Both the position numbers and the translations under genes were made by a program. Below the pieces are notes generated by a model. The model had not been told where the DNA came from and searched no databases. It worked only from the letters and a program-made list of their open reading frames with translations. From positions 1-59,748 of the forward strand of contig NZ_LRPE01000021.1 in the NCBI RefSeq assembly GCF_001605885.1: DNA of 59,748 nt, read 5' to 3'. The DNA is from Acinetobacter lactucae (lineage in GTDB: Bacteria > Pseudomonadota > Gammaproteobacteria > Pseudomonadales > Moraxellaceae). Shown piece after piece: positions 34,554 through 43,260 of this stretch (position 1 is the first letter of the stretch; each line of letters starts with the position of its first letter).

Positions 34554-35945
34554 ATGACTGATCAATACCAAGCATTTACACAATCTCCTATTGGTAAATT
34601 CGTTGTTAAAAATCTGGGTTTACCATCACCAGTTGCATTAGAGCGTTTTGAAAGTGCTCAGCCAGTAGTGAATGGTGCAGTATTGGTTGGCGCGGCGCCG
34701 TCAAGTGTATTGTCTGGTGCGATTGCACAAGTACTTAGCAATATTCATGCTGATAGTTATGTAGGCAATAACGTTGCTTTACAACAAGAAGCTGCAAAAG
34801 TTGGCTTAAATTTACGTCCATTCAATGCAGGCGATAAAGAATCAAAATTCAAAGCAGTGGTATTTGATGCGTCTGGTATCCAAAACTCAGAACAGTTAAA
34901 CGAACTTTATAAATTCTTTAACCCGATTGCACGTCAAGTTGCGACTTCTGGTCGTGTGATTGTGATTGCTACAACACCTGAAACGGCAAGAACTGTAAAA
35001 CAAGCGATTGCTCAGCGTGCACTTGAAGGCTTTATTAAATCTGTAGGTAAAGAATTTAAAAAGGGTATTACTGCTCAAGTTGTTTATGTAGATGAAGGTG
35101 CTGCTGCAAACCTTGAATCAACTTTACGTTTCTTACTTTCTCCACGTTCAGCGTATGTATCTGGTCAAGTAATCCGTGTTTCTAAAGCAGGTGTAGTTGA
35201 TGTTGATTGGGCAAAACCGCTTGCTGGAAAAACTGCATTGGTAACTGGTGCAAGCCGTGGTATTGGTGAGGCAATTGCACATGTGTTGGCGCGTGACGGT
35301 GCCCATGTTATTTGTTTAGATGTACCTCAACAACAAGCTGATCTTGATCGTGTAGCTGCTGATATTGGTGGCTCTACATTGGCGATTGATATTACAGCTG
35401 CTGATGCAGGTGAAAAAATTAAAGCTGCTGCGGCAAAACAAGGCGGTTTAGATATTATTGTTCATAACGCAGGTATTACGCGTGACAAAACTTTGGCAAA
35501 CATGAAGCCAGAGCTTTGGGACTTGGTCATTAACATTAACTTGTCTGCTGCTGAACGCGTAAATGACTACTTGTTAGAAAACGATGGTCTAAATGCAAAT
35601 GGCCGTATTGTTTGTGTATCATCAATTAGTGGTATTGCTGGTAACCTTGGTCAAACAAACTATGCTGCATCAAAAGCTGGTGTGATTGGTCTAGTTAAAT
35701 TTACTGCACCTATCTTAAAAGATGGTATTACCATTAACGCAGTAGCACCTGGCTTTATCGAAACTCAAATGACTGCTGCTATTCCATTTGCAATTCGTGA
35801 AGCTGGTCGCCGTATGAACTCAATGCAACAAGGTGGTTTACCTGTTGATGTAGCAGAAACAATTGCATGGTTTGCATCAACTGCTTCTACAGGCGTAAAT
35901 GGCAACGTTGTGCGTGTATGTGGTCAAAGTTTGTTGGGCGCTTAA
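34554..35945 (+). CDS. High-molecular-weight FabG-type 3-oxoacyl reductase
   Basis: 463 residues, about twice the length of ordinary FabG. The N-terminal half (to about 215) is a Rossmann-like domain without catalytic motifs. The C-terminal half is a full SDR: TGASRGIG (231-238), HNAG, serine in VSSISGIAG and the YAASK motif. This is the layout of FabG4-type reductases, which reduce 3-oxoacyl-CoA or -ACP. It precedes a MaoC hydratase and is divergent from a thiolase, suggesting a shared acyl-thioester pathway. Confidence 0.88.
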   Translation: MTDQYQAFTQSPIGKFVVKNLGLPSPVALERFESAQPVVNGAVLVGAAPSSVLSGAIAQVLSNIHADSYVGNNVALQQEAAKVGLNLRPFNAGDKESKFKAVVFDASGIQNSEQLNELYKFFNPIARQVATSGRVIVIATTPETARTVKQAIAQRALEGFIKSVGKEFKKGITAQVVYVDEGAAANLESTLRFLLSPRSAYVSGQVIRVSKAGVVDVDWAKPLAGKTALVTGASRGIGEAIAHVLARDGAHVICLDVPQQQADLDRVAADIGGSTLAIDITAADAGEKIKAAAAKQGGLDIIVHNAGITRDKTLANMKPELWDLVININLSAAERVNDYLLENDGLNANGRIVCVSSISGIAGNLGQTNYAASKAGVIGLVKFTAPILKDGITINAVAPGFIETQMTAAIPFAIREAGRRMNSMQQGGLPVDVAETIAWFASTASTGVNGNVVRVCGQSLLGA

Positions 35946-35962
35946 GCACTTTTAGCTAAATA

Positions 35963-35986
35963 GGGGTGCTTGTGCATCCCTTTTTT
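35963..35986 (+). terminator. Terminator/attenuator between fabG-like and maoC-like genes
   Basis: GGGGTGC, TTGT, GCATCCC (one G-U pair) followed by six T, 34 bp before the maoC start. Transcription into maoC would have to pass it or begin after it. Confidence 0.65.
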
Positions 35987-36019
35987 ATTAAAGAATCAAT
36001 AAATTATAAAAGGTTAGGT

Positions 36020-36874
36020 ATGAATACTCGTCATTTTAGCCAGCTACCAAAAGCGGCATTGGCTTACCCAAAAGTAGTACAAGGTTTAATTTTTAAAAAG
36101 CCTAAAGGTCCAAAAATATTACCGCACGTTGAATATGTGGTAGATACTTTAGAAATTGACCAGAACCACCTCAAAGCTTATAACGAAGTATGTGGCTTTC
36201 AAAATAATGGCTTCGTACCAGCAATTTATTTGGCGGTGCTTTCTCAAAGTTTGCAAATGCACATGATGACGGCAGAAGCATTCCCATTTCCAATTTTAGG
36301 TTTAGTTCATATCCGTAACCAGATTAAACAAACTAGACCAATTGGTGTAACTGAAAAACTAACGTTGTCATGCAAATTTGGGGAACTAAAACCGCATGAT
36401 AAAGGTGTTCAGTTTGACTTTATTACCACGGCAAAAGTTGGCAATGAAGTGGTTATGGAAGGCTTAACGACTTATCTATCTCGCCAAAAAGTTGAAAAAA
36501 GATTGGGTGAGAAAGCCAAAGAAGAACAAGCGCCAGCTTATATTCCAAAGGCAGAGTGGAATATTTTAGAGAATACAGGCCGCCGTTATGCGAAAGTGTC
36601 GGGTGATTTTAACTTAATTCATATCCATGCTATTACAGCAAAAGCATTTGGCTTTAAGCAAGCAATTGCGCATGGTATGTGGAGCAAAGCGAAAGCATTA
36701 GCGAATCTTGAATTACCAAATGCTTATGAAGCAGATGTGTGGTTTAAGCTACCAATGTTCTTACCATCAAAAGTTGAGTTTTTAACTGCCAATGCAGATA
36801 AAAAAACTGATTTCTTGATTCGTAATGCTAAATCCCAAAAACCGCATGTTGCAGGAACAGTAAAAGCATTATAA
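36020..36874 (+). CDS. MaoC-like hot-dog dehydratase
   Basis: 284 residues from the ATG at 36020, with AGGTTAGGT just upstream; an earlier in-frame start would overlap the terminator. Double hot-dog architecture: N-terminal domain about 40-150, C-terminal MaoC domain with YAKVSGDFNLIHIHAITAKAFGF (in two parts) and AIAHGMWSKA, containing the catalytic Asp and His. It hydrates enoyl-CoA or dehydrates 3-hydroxyacyl thioesters, a step next to that of the preceding reductase. Confidence 0.82.
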   Translation: MNTRHFSQLPKAALAYPKVVQGLIFKKPKGPKILPHVEYVVDTLEIDQNHLKAYNEVCGFQNNGFVPAIYLAVLSQSLQMHMMTAEAFPFPILGLVHIRNQIKQTRPIGVTEKLTLSCKFGELKPHDKGVQFDFITTAKVGNEVVMEGLTTYLSRQKVEKRLGEKAKEEQAPAYIPKAEWNILENTGRRYAKVSGDFNLIHIHAITAKAFGFKQAIAHGMWSKAKALANLELPNAYEADVWFKLPMFLPSKVEFLTANADKKTDFLIRNAKSQKPHVAGTVKAL

Positions 36875-36945
36875 AAATATCAGCAGCCTGAACAGAGGTT
36901 TGGGCTGTTTTTGAGCAAAATAACAAAAAATGCAAGGAACTTCAT

Positions 36946-38205
36946 GTGATTAAAGAGATTTTACTGGCCGATACCCATAACTATCACGGTATTTTGGATG
37001 AACGTTTTATTGATTTAGCTCACCAGTTTAGCCGTCTTCAAGATGCTAGAACCGGACAAGGTGGAGCTGCATTAGCGGTTTATTTTAGAGGCCAGAAAGT
37101 TGTAGATATCTACACGGGTCTAAAATCACAAACTGAAACTTGGCAACCTGACACATTGGCAGTTTGCTACTCTACAGGTAAAGGTGTACTTGCAACCTTA
37201 GCGCATATTTTAGTAAGTGAAGGTTTTCTAGAATACGACAAACCGATTGCGACCTATTGGCCTGAGTTTGCTCAAAATGGAAAAGAGCAAATGACATTGC
37301 GTCATATGCTAAGCCATCAAAGCGGCATGTTTGATGTTCGAAATATTATTGAAAGTGCGAGAGAAATGCTCGACTGGTCACATATGTTAGATGTGGTTGC
37401 GGCGACTAAGCCTAGATTCCTTGCAGGAGAGGGCAATGCTTATCAAGCTTTAACATTTGGTTGGCTGGTGGGTGGTGTACTTGAAAAAGCAACGGGTCAA
37501 TCTTTAGATCAGCTCATGCAAAAATATCTAGTTGAACCGTTGCAGTTAGACGGCGCTTATTTTGGAACGCCTGCAAGTGAGTTAGATCGTGTAGCACGTT
37601 TAATTATTCACCCGAAACCAGAAAAGTCAGCGTCCACTCGAGCTGAAAAACCCAAAAAGCCTCAGCCGCGTAAAAGTTCACTTTCTGAAAAAATGATTAC
37701 GTGGACTGGACAAGACCCGCAAGATTTTCAGGATGCCATGATTCCAAAAGGGATGAAGCACTTTAGTTTCTTTAGTGATGAAGGATTGCAAGCCATTGTT
37801 CCAGCAGCGAATGGCACATTTACAGCAAATAGTCTTGCCAAAATTTATGCGATGCTGGCGAATCATGGTGAATGGGATGGGCGGCAACTCATTCGTCCGG
37901 AAATATTTGAAGAACTTATTACCATTCAAAGTTATGCACGTGATCGTGTCATGCCTATACCTATGAATTGGCGCCTAGGATATCACCGTATTATTACCAT
38001 GGGTAAACGCGCTAAAAATGGCTTCGGACATATTGGTTACAATGGTTCAGGGGCGTGGTGCGATCCTGAGCGTGATCTTAGTTTTGCCTATACTCACAAC
38101 TTCCAGATTGGTTCAATAACGGGTGATTACCGTTTATGGGGACTGACTCAAGAAGCCTTACGGTGTACCGACCAAATTTTAAAAGGCCGTAAAGGCTGGT
38201 TCTAA
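36946..38205 (+). CDS. Serine hydrolase, class C beta-lactamase-like (EstB-type esterase)
   Basis: 419 residues from a GTG start with AAGGAA upstream; the nearby ATG at 36944 is closed by a stop. Catalytic motifs: STGK (S76, K79), a Tyr in GEGNAYQALTFGW (Y166) and GHIGYNGSG near 360 in place of the KTG box. No signal peptide, so probably a cytoplasmic esterase rather than an antibiotic-degrading enzyme. It follows the MaoC gene by 71 bp. Confidence 0.85.
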   Translation: MIKEILLADTHNYHGILDERFIDLAHQFSRLQDARTGQGGAALAVYFRGQKVVDIYTGLKSQTETWQPDTLAVCYSTGKGVLATLAHILVSEGFLEYDKPIATYWPEFAQNGKEQMTLRHMLSHQSGMFDVRNIIESAREMLDWSHMLDVVAATKPRFLAGEGNAYQALTFGWLVGGVLEKATGQSLDQLMQKYLVEPLQLDGAYFGTPASELDRVARLIIHPKPEKSASTRAEKPKKPQPRKSSLSEKMITWTGQDPQDFQDAMIPKGMKHFSFFSDEGLQAIVPAANGTFTANSLAKIYAMLANHGEWDGRQLIRPEIFEELITIQSYARDRVMPIPMNWRLGYHRIITMGKRAKNGFGHIGYNGSGAWCDPERDLSFAYTHNFQIGSITGDYRLWGLTQEALRCTDQILKGRKGWF

Positions 38206-38219
38206 TTTTAATATTTTAA

Positions 38220-38246
38220 AGCTGGTATTTTTAAGCAATGCCAGCT
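38220..38246. terminator. Hairpin between convergent genes
   Basis: AGCTGGTATT pairs with AATGCCAGCT (one G-U), loop TTTAAGC, between the esterase and amvR stop codons. T-tracts are short. Confidence 0.5.
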
Positions 38247-38252
38247 CAACAC

Positions 38253-38831
38253 TTATAATAATTCTAGGCGAATAATCGCTTCGGTATGGCGCTTGAAGTC
38301 TTCTTCAGCTAAACCTTGTAATCCAAGTTGATAAATACCTTCTAATCCGCAGACAAAGGCAATGAGTCGCCACGCAATGTCTGTTGAGTTGGATATGTTT
38401 TTAAATTCACCTTCTTGCTTGCCATATTCAATGGCCTGCAAAATCGTTTCATGCCAACTCTGCATAGCAAGGTTATAAGCTTTTCGTATTTCAATATCTT
38501 GTTCAATTAAGAGTTCAGCTTCATTCCATAATCGTAAATAAGGCTGAAGTCTATCGATGTTTTCTGCACCCAATAAAATGAAGATTCTTTGAAATTGGCT
38601 GGTTGTTTGGAGAGTTTGTTCAATTTCATCAAGCTGTTCCATTAGCTTTAAAAAGGCTTCAGCTTTTAAATGAGATGCTGAAGAAAAGTGGTGGTGAACT
38701 TGTCCGGTAGAGGTTTGTGCTTCTGTTGCGATTCGACGTACTGTCATGGCTGCAAAACCTTCAGCCAAAGCAACTTGCATGGCGGCTTGCAGAATCATTT
38801 CTCTGCGTTGATCGCGATTAAGATAGGCCAT
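38253..38831 (-). CDS. amvR: TetR-family repressor of amvA (AmvR)
   Basis: 192 residues from the ATG at 38831, with AGGTGA 9 nt upstream; a start 10 codons earlier is less likely. HTH: RREMILQAAMQVALAEGFAA and MTVRRIATEAQTSTGQVHHHF, residues 6-46. It is read divergently from amvA with 125 bp between, and two palindromes lie in the gap. The role as the polyamine- and biocide-responsive repressor of amvA is inferred from this arrangement and from what is known of AmvR. Confidence 0.85.
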   Translation of the reverse strand: MAYLNRDQRREMILQAAMQVALAEGFAAMTVRRIATEAQTSTGQVHHHFSSASHLKAEAFLKLMEQLDEIEQTLQTTSQFQRIFILLGAENIDRLQPYLRLWNEAELLIEQDIEIRKAYNLAMQSWHETILQAIEYGKQEGEFKNISNSTDIAWRLIAFVCGLEGIYQLGLQGLAEEDFKRHTEAIIRLELL

Positions 38832-38880
38832 GTTTGTTTCACCTGACTGAATTCGACACAAATTACATTAAATTTAAAAG

Positions 38881-38896
38881 TTGGACAAGTGTCCAA
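38881..38896. promoter_or_regulatory. AmvR operator 1 overlapping the amvA -35
   Basis: TTGGACAAGTGTCCAA is a palindrome with perfect 7-bp arms and a 2-bp centre. It covers the -35 (TTGGAC) of the amvA promoter, so binding would block RNA polymerase. Confidence 0.7.
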
Positions 38897-38909
38897 TTGT
38901 GTATATAAT
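38881..38909 (+). promoter_or_regulatory. amvA promoter
   Basis: TTGGAC (38881-38886), 17 nt, TATAAT (38904-38909, exact consensus), 47 bp upstream of the amvA start. Confidence 0.7.
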
Positions 38910-38918
38910 AACCATAAT

Positions 38919-38934
38919 TTGAACACGTGTCCAA
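38919..38934. promoter_or_regulatory. AmvR operator 2 overlapping the amvR -35
   Basis: TTGAACACGTGTCCAA is the same palindrome with one mismatch between arms, centred 38 bp from operator 1. On the minus strand its TTGGAC can be the -35 of amvR, with TATTAT 18 nt further on. Both genes would be controlled together. Confidence 0.65.
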
Positions 38935-38956
38935 GTTTTGGATATTGAAGAGCGTT

Positions 38957-40435
38957 ATGCAAAAAAAATGGTTAATCCTGACAATTATCGTCCTTATATA
39001 TTTACCGGTTACGATTGATGCAACGGTGATGCATGTTGCAACACCATCTTTAAGTGCCGCATTGAATTTAACTGCCAATCAGCTTTTATGGATCATTGAT
39101 ATTTATTCGCTGATTATGGCAGGTTTGATTTTGCCAATGGGGGCACTCGGCGATCGTATTGGCTTTAAAAAATTACTATTTATTGGAACCGCAGTTTTTG
39201 GCGTGGGTTCGCTAGCTGCTGCTTTTTCTCCAACCGCTTATGCCTTAATTGCTTCACGTGCTGTTTTGGGGTTAGGTGCAGCGATGCTTATTCCTGCCAC
39301 TTTATCCGGCATTCGTAATGCCTTTACCGAAGAAAAGCAGAGGAATTTTGCACTTGGTCTTTGGTCTACAGTGGGTGGTGGCGGAGCCGCTTTTGGTCCA
39401 TTAGTGGGTGGATTTGTACTAGAACATTTTCATTGGGGAGCAGTATTCCTCATTAACATCCCGATTATTTTAGTGGTTCTGGTCATGATCGTGATGATCA
39501 TTCCTAAACAACAAGAGAAAACCGATCAGCCAATTAACTTAGGGCAAGCTTTAATCTTGGTTGTAGCTATTTTAAGTCTTATCTATTCAATCAAATCGGC
39601 TATGTATAACTTCTCGGTACTCACGGTTGTGATGTTTGTAATTGGTATAAGTACTTTAATTCACTTCATACGAAGCCAAAAAAGAGCTACGACGCCAATG
39701 ATTGATCTGGAATTGTTTAAACATCCAGTGATTTCTACCAGTATTGTTATGGCCATTGTTTCCATGATTGCTTTGGTTGGCTTTGAATTACTCTTGTCTC
39801 AAGAGTTGCAGTTTGTACATGGGTTTTCTCCCTTACAGGCAGCTATGTTTATTATTCCATTTATGATTGCGATTAGTTTAGGTGGTCCATTAGCCGGAAT
39901 TTGTTTAAATAAATGGGGACTTAGACTTGTATCTACTGTTGGTATTTTAATAAGTGGATTTAGTCTATGGGGGCTTGCCCAGCTTAACTTTTCAACCGAC
40001 CACTTTTTAGCGTGGACGTGTATGGTCTTTTTAGGCTTTAGCATTGAGATTGCCTTACTAGCTTCAACTGCTGCGATTATGTCATCTGTACCTCCGCAAA
40101 AGGCGAGTGCAGCAGGTGCCATAGAAGGGATGGCTTACGAGCTTGGGGCTGGTTTGGGCGTTGCTATATTTGGGTTAATGTTATCTTGGTTTTATAGTCG
40201 TTCAATTATTTTGCCAGAACAGCTCCCAACGGACTTAATTGAAAAAGCGAGTATCTCGATTGGAGAAACCATGCAATTAGCGTCTAACCTTGAAAATCCT
40301 TTGGGAGGACAATTAATTGCAGTTGCACAGCAAGCTTTTAGCTATGCACATAGTTGGGTGCTTACCATTTCAGCTATTTGTTTCTTCCTTTTAACTGTAT
40401 TTGTCTGGTTTAGTTTTCCAAAGAAAGTAAATTAA
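38957..40435 (+). CDS. amvA: AmvA multidrug efflux MFS transporter (DHA2, 14 TM)
   Basis: 492 residues from the ATG at 38957, the known AmvA length; an upstream in-frame start overlaps operator 2. Fourteen transmembrane helices. Motifs: IDATVMHVATPSL in helix 1 with the conserved Asp, GALGDRIGFKK between helices 2 and 3, and GGAAFGPLVGGFV in helix 5. Related to QacA and SmvA. It exports disinfectants, dyes, erythromycin and, as reported more recently, polyamines, using the proton gradient. Confidence 0.93.
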   Translation: MQKKWLILTIIVLIYLPVTIDATVMHVATPSLSAALNLTANQLLWIIDIYSLIMAGLILPMGALGDRIGFKKLLFIGTAVFGVGSLAAAFSPTAYALIASRAVLGLGAAMLIPATLSGIRNAFTEEKQRNFALGLWSTVGGGGAAFGPLVGGFVLEHFHWGAVFLINIPIILVVLVMIVMIIPKQQEKTDQPINLGQALILVVAILSLIYSIKSAMYNFSVLTVVMFVIGISTLIHFIRSQKRATTPMIDLELFKHPVISTSIVMAIVSMIALVGFELLLSQELQFVHGFSPLQAAMFIIPFMIAISLGGPLAGICLNKWGLRLVSTVGILISGFSLWGLAQLNFSTDHFLAWTCMVFLGFSIEIALLASTAAIMSSVPPQKASAAGAIEGMAYELGAGLGVAIFGLMLSWFYSRSIILPEQLPTDLIEKASISIGETMQLASNLENPLGGQLIAVAQQAFSYAHSWVLTISAICFFLLTVFVWFSFPKKVN

Positions 40436-40452
40436 AAAACTAAAATAAAGAT

Positions 40453-40482
40453 AAAAAGAGAGAGTCGATCTCTCTTTTTATC
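40453..40482 (+). terminator. Terminator after amvA
   Basis: AAAAAGAGAGA, GTCGA, TCTCTCTTTTT: 11-bp perfect stem ending in a T-run. Confidence 0.85.
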
Positions 40483-40700
40483 CTTCAATATCTTTTTAAT
40501 TTTTTCTTCATATTAAAATTGGTTATTTAATTCTCATAAATAAACTATTCTTTAAGAAAGTTCATATTTTTATTTCAAAATGATTCAGTGGTCATGTAAT
40601 TGAAATTTAATGAAAAATTAATTGTTGTGAAATTGACTGTGTAAAAATGGTTTGCTAACCTGCTATTCGAAAAATCTAAAAACAAATAAAAGAGGCTGCT

Positions 40701-42482
40701 GTGAATTTTAAATTAAAAACATCACTCATAATTGGAGCAATTGTTGCATCTTCACTTGTATATGCTGCAACTGTACTTTCACCAAATCAGAATAATAATA
40801 GTGGATCAATTCCATCCGGTTATTCAGATTTAGAATTTAATCTAGCAAATGGGAATTGGGTCAAAAACCTCACTTTACCCACAAGCGCTAATAATTTGGA
40901 CAAAATTACAATTCGTTCTAGTGCTGCCTATAGTAGTTATTTAGATACTTCTAATACCAATATTCCGTTAGAGGTTTTAAAGATAAATAGTGGTGATGTT
41001 TACCAATTCATCTTTAATAGTAGTCAAAATAAATGGATTGCTCAGTTAGCGACAGTGAGTCCTACTAATGGTGCGACCTATGAAGTCGTTCCATTAACAA
41101 CTGCATCAATGCAAAAAGTACTTATCCAAAATGACAAATGGGCACAAACCATTGCATTATCGAGTGATGTGCGTGACGGAACAACCGTACAAGTTGTTTC
41201 TACAGCAAGTGCAAGTTCGGACATTGATAAAACAAATTTACTATTCCCGAGCAGTTTTACATTAAAAAATGGCTCTGAATATTGGTTTAAATATTATTCT
41301 GCTTTAGGAAAATGGGTTCCAGAGTATATAAAACCTCAGAAGCTAAATGTTCAGCAAATCGGAACAACTTTAGCCGCTGTAAATAGCCCACTGACCGAAA
41401 TTGCATTTGGAGACGGGAACTGGGTTTCCAATTTCACTTTGCCTACCACTGCAAGTGATCGAGATAGAATTATTATTAAGTCTACAGCGACTTGGTCTGC
41501 AAAAATTAATAATACTAATATTAATAGCCAAGCGACTTTAACGCTTAAAACAGGCGATCAATATGAGTTTATGTATGTAAGCGACAAAGGTTATTGGCAG
41601 CTGATCTCTTCACCAACAAAGGTGATTGATTCAGCCGCAACAATCCCTGCAACTTTACCGAATATGACTCAGCCCACTTTAAAGGTGAAATTGTCTACAT
41701 CAAATTGGCAGCCAACCTTGCAACTACCCGCTAAAGCTCAAGTCGGGGATAAAGTGGTTATTGTGTCAAATGCATCGGCCGACACCTATATTAATGCCGC
41801 TAATGGCTTGTCTACTGCAATTAAAAATGGTGAAAATCGCCGTTTTATTTACACTGCTCAAGGCTGGATAGTAGATAGTTATACAATTGATATGTTGTTG
41901 GTTTCTAGCCCAGAAGTAAATTCAATTTTAGGAGAGAGCGCTGCAAAACTTAGAATGATAGAAGGCGTAAATTTAACGAATTTAACCGCTGAAAATTCAA
42001 ATGCACGCTTTTACTTAAGAGAGGTAGGTTACCTAACTTATAAGATTCCTGCTGCCACTTTAAAAGAAGCGATTTCTTTTGGACGAGATGACACCACGGT
42101 ACAAAATGAGCGTAAACGTGTATTGGCAGACGGTGTCTATTATCAAGGTAATGAACCAGGTGATGGCGGTTGTGGTTGGGCTTGGATTAATGCTTCTGCA
42201 TATAACATGATTGGCGCAAATGATATTGCAGGTTGTTCTTTCGCCGCTATGCGTCATGAAGTTGGGCATAATCTCGGTCTGTACCATAATGGCTCAACTA
42301 ATATTGGCTCAGGCTTTGCTCATCCGTTAGGAAGTACTGCAATGGGGGGCAATAATATTAATTTTTATTCGAGTCCATACCTATACAATCCTAAATATGG
42401 TGTGCGTTTAGGCTTAGAAGGTAAAATTGATGCGGTCAGTGTCATTAATCTGAATGCACAGAAAATTTCTCTATATAACTAA
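40701..42482 (+). CDS. cpaA: CpaA secreted zinc metalloprotease (coagulation-targeting)
   Basis: 593 residues from GTG with AGAGG upstream. Signal peptide 1-23 (ends VYA). Residues ~30-400 form four tandem beta-rich repeats, each beginning with a W-containing segment (NGNWVKNLTLPT, NDKWAQTIAL, DGNWVSNFTLPT, TSNWQPTLQLPA) and ending near a second Trp. The catalytic domain follows, with the metzincin zinc site HEVGHNLGLYH (H519, E520, H523, H529). This matches CpaA, a type II-secreted glycopeptide-specific protease that inactivates factor XII and other O-glycosylated blood proteins. The chaperone gene cpaB is 22 bp downstream. Confidence 0.92.
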   Translation: MNFKLKTSLIIGAIVASSLVYAATVLSPNQNNNSGSIPSGYSDLEFNLANGNWVKNLTLPTSANNLDKITIRSSAAYSSYLDTSNTNIPLEVLKINSGDVYQFIFNSSQNKWIAQLATVSPTNGATYEVVPLTTASMQKVLIQNDKWAQTIALSSDVRDGTTVQVVSTASASSDIDKTNLLFPSSFTLKNGSEYWFKYYSALGKWVPEYIKPQKLNVQQIGTTLAAVNSPLTEIAFGDGNWVSNFTLPTTASDRDRIIIKSTATWSAKINNTNINSQATLTLKTGDQYEFMYVSDKGYWQLISSPTKVIDSAATIPATLPNMTQPTLKVKLSTSNWQPTLQLPAKAQVGDKVVIVSNASADTYINAANGLSTAIKNGENRRFIYTAQGWIVDSYTIDMLLVSSPEVNSILGESAAKLRMIEGVNLTNLTAENSNARFYLREVGYLTYKIPAATLKEAISFGRDDTTVQNERKRVLADGVYYQGNEPGDGGCGWAWINASAYNMIGANDIAGCSFAAMRHEVGHNLGLYHNGSTNIGSGFAHPLGSTAMGGNNINFYSSPYLYNPKYGVRLGLEGKIDAVSVINLNAQKISLYN

Positions 42483-42504
42483 TCTCTATTTTTAGCTGTA
42501 AATA

Positions 42505-43137
42505 ATGAAGAAAAATAAATTGTTAATAGGAACTGCTATCGCTTGTGTGGCGTTAGCAGTTTTAATCTGGTTTGCCTTTTCACAACAAAGCTCTTCTGCT
42601 TTAACGTCGTCTGCAGGAAATGGGCAAGGTGTTGGGCAAAAAATGGCAGAGAATCAGAATGAATTTGCTCGTCAAAATATACTGAATTTAAGTCCGTCCG
42701 AAAAAGAAAGATTGTCTCAGCAACAGATTGTTTTTAGTGAGATAGAAAAGGATCAACTGCCTTCTAATGTTAATTTTCCACTAATTAAAAATGCAGAAGG
42801 TATGGTCATTAAATATGATCCAAATGTGATTGAACTTAAAAAAGTGGGTGACACTGTTAAGTTTCAAATGTTGGAATATGGCATTAATCGTACAGGCAAA
42901 ATTGTAGAGATCGAACCTGTTGACCAAGATATTGTTCGATGGACGGGTAAATTTGATCAGGGCGATCCGAATCAGAATTTCTTTACCATTACTCAAAGTC
43001 AAAAAGACCATTATACGATCATGCAAATTTTTACCGAGAAAGGAAATTATTCGGCTGAAATTAAAGATGGTGTGGGACTGGTGCAAACGATGGATGAGGG
43101 TGTAACTGATCAAGAGCTTCACCATGATCATCCTTAG
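42505..43137 (+). CDS. cpaB: CpaB membrane-anchored secretion chaperone of CpaA
   Basis: 210 residues. One N-terminal transmembrane anchor (about 6-26, LLIGTAIACVALAVLIWFAF), a Gln/Ser-rich linker, then a periplasmic beta domain ending TITQSQKDHYTIMQIFTEKG and a His-rich tail (LHHDHP). CpaB binds CpaA in the periplasm and keeps it ready for the type II system. Same operon as cpaA. Assignment rests on size, topology and gene order. Confidence 0.88.
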   Translation: MKKNKLLIGTAIACVALAVLIWFAFSQQSSSALTSSAGNGQGVGQKMAENQNEFARQNILNLSPSEKERLSQQQIVFSEIEKDQLPSNVNFPLIKNAEGMVIKYDPNVIELKKVGDTVKFQMLEYGINRTGKIVEIEPVDQDIVRWTGKFDQGDPNQNFFTITQSQKDHYTIMQIFTEKGNYSAEIKDGVGLVQTMDEGVTDQELHHDHP

Positions 43138-43260
43138 ACAAATAAATAGTTCTGGTAGAGAAAAGAAGCCAGTTCGCAGTTTATCTGTACGGATATGAGC
43201 TTTATGCGTTCACACTCTTTTAAAAACAAAGTATGCTTATGCCTGTAACAAGGAGCATAC

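Noticed and set aside
36946..38205. Beta-lactamase conferring resistance
   Set aside because: It has the SxxK fold but no signal peptide and no KTG box; better explained as an EstB-type esterase.
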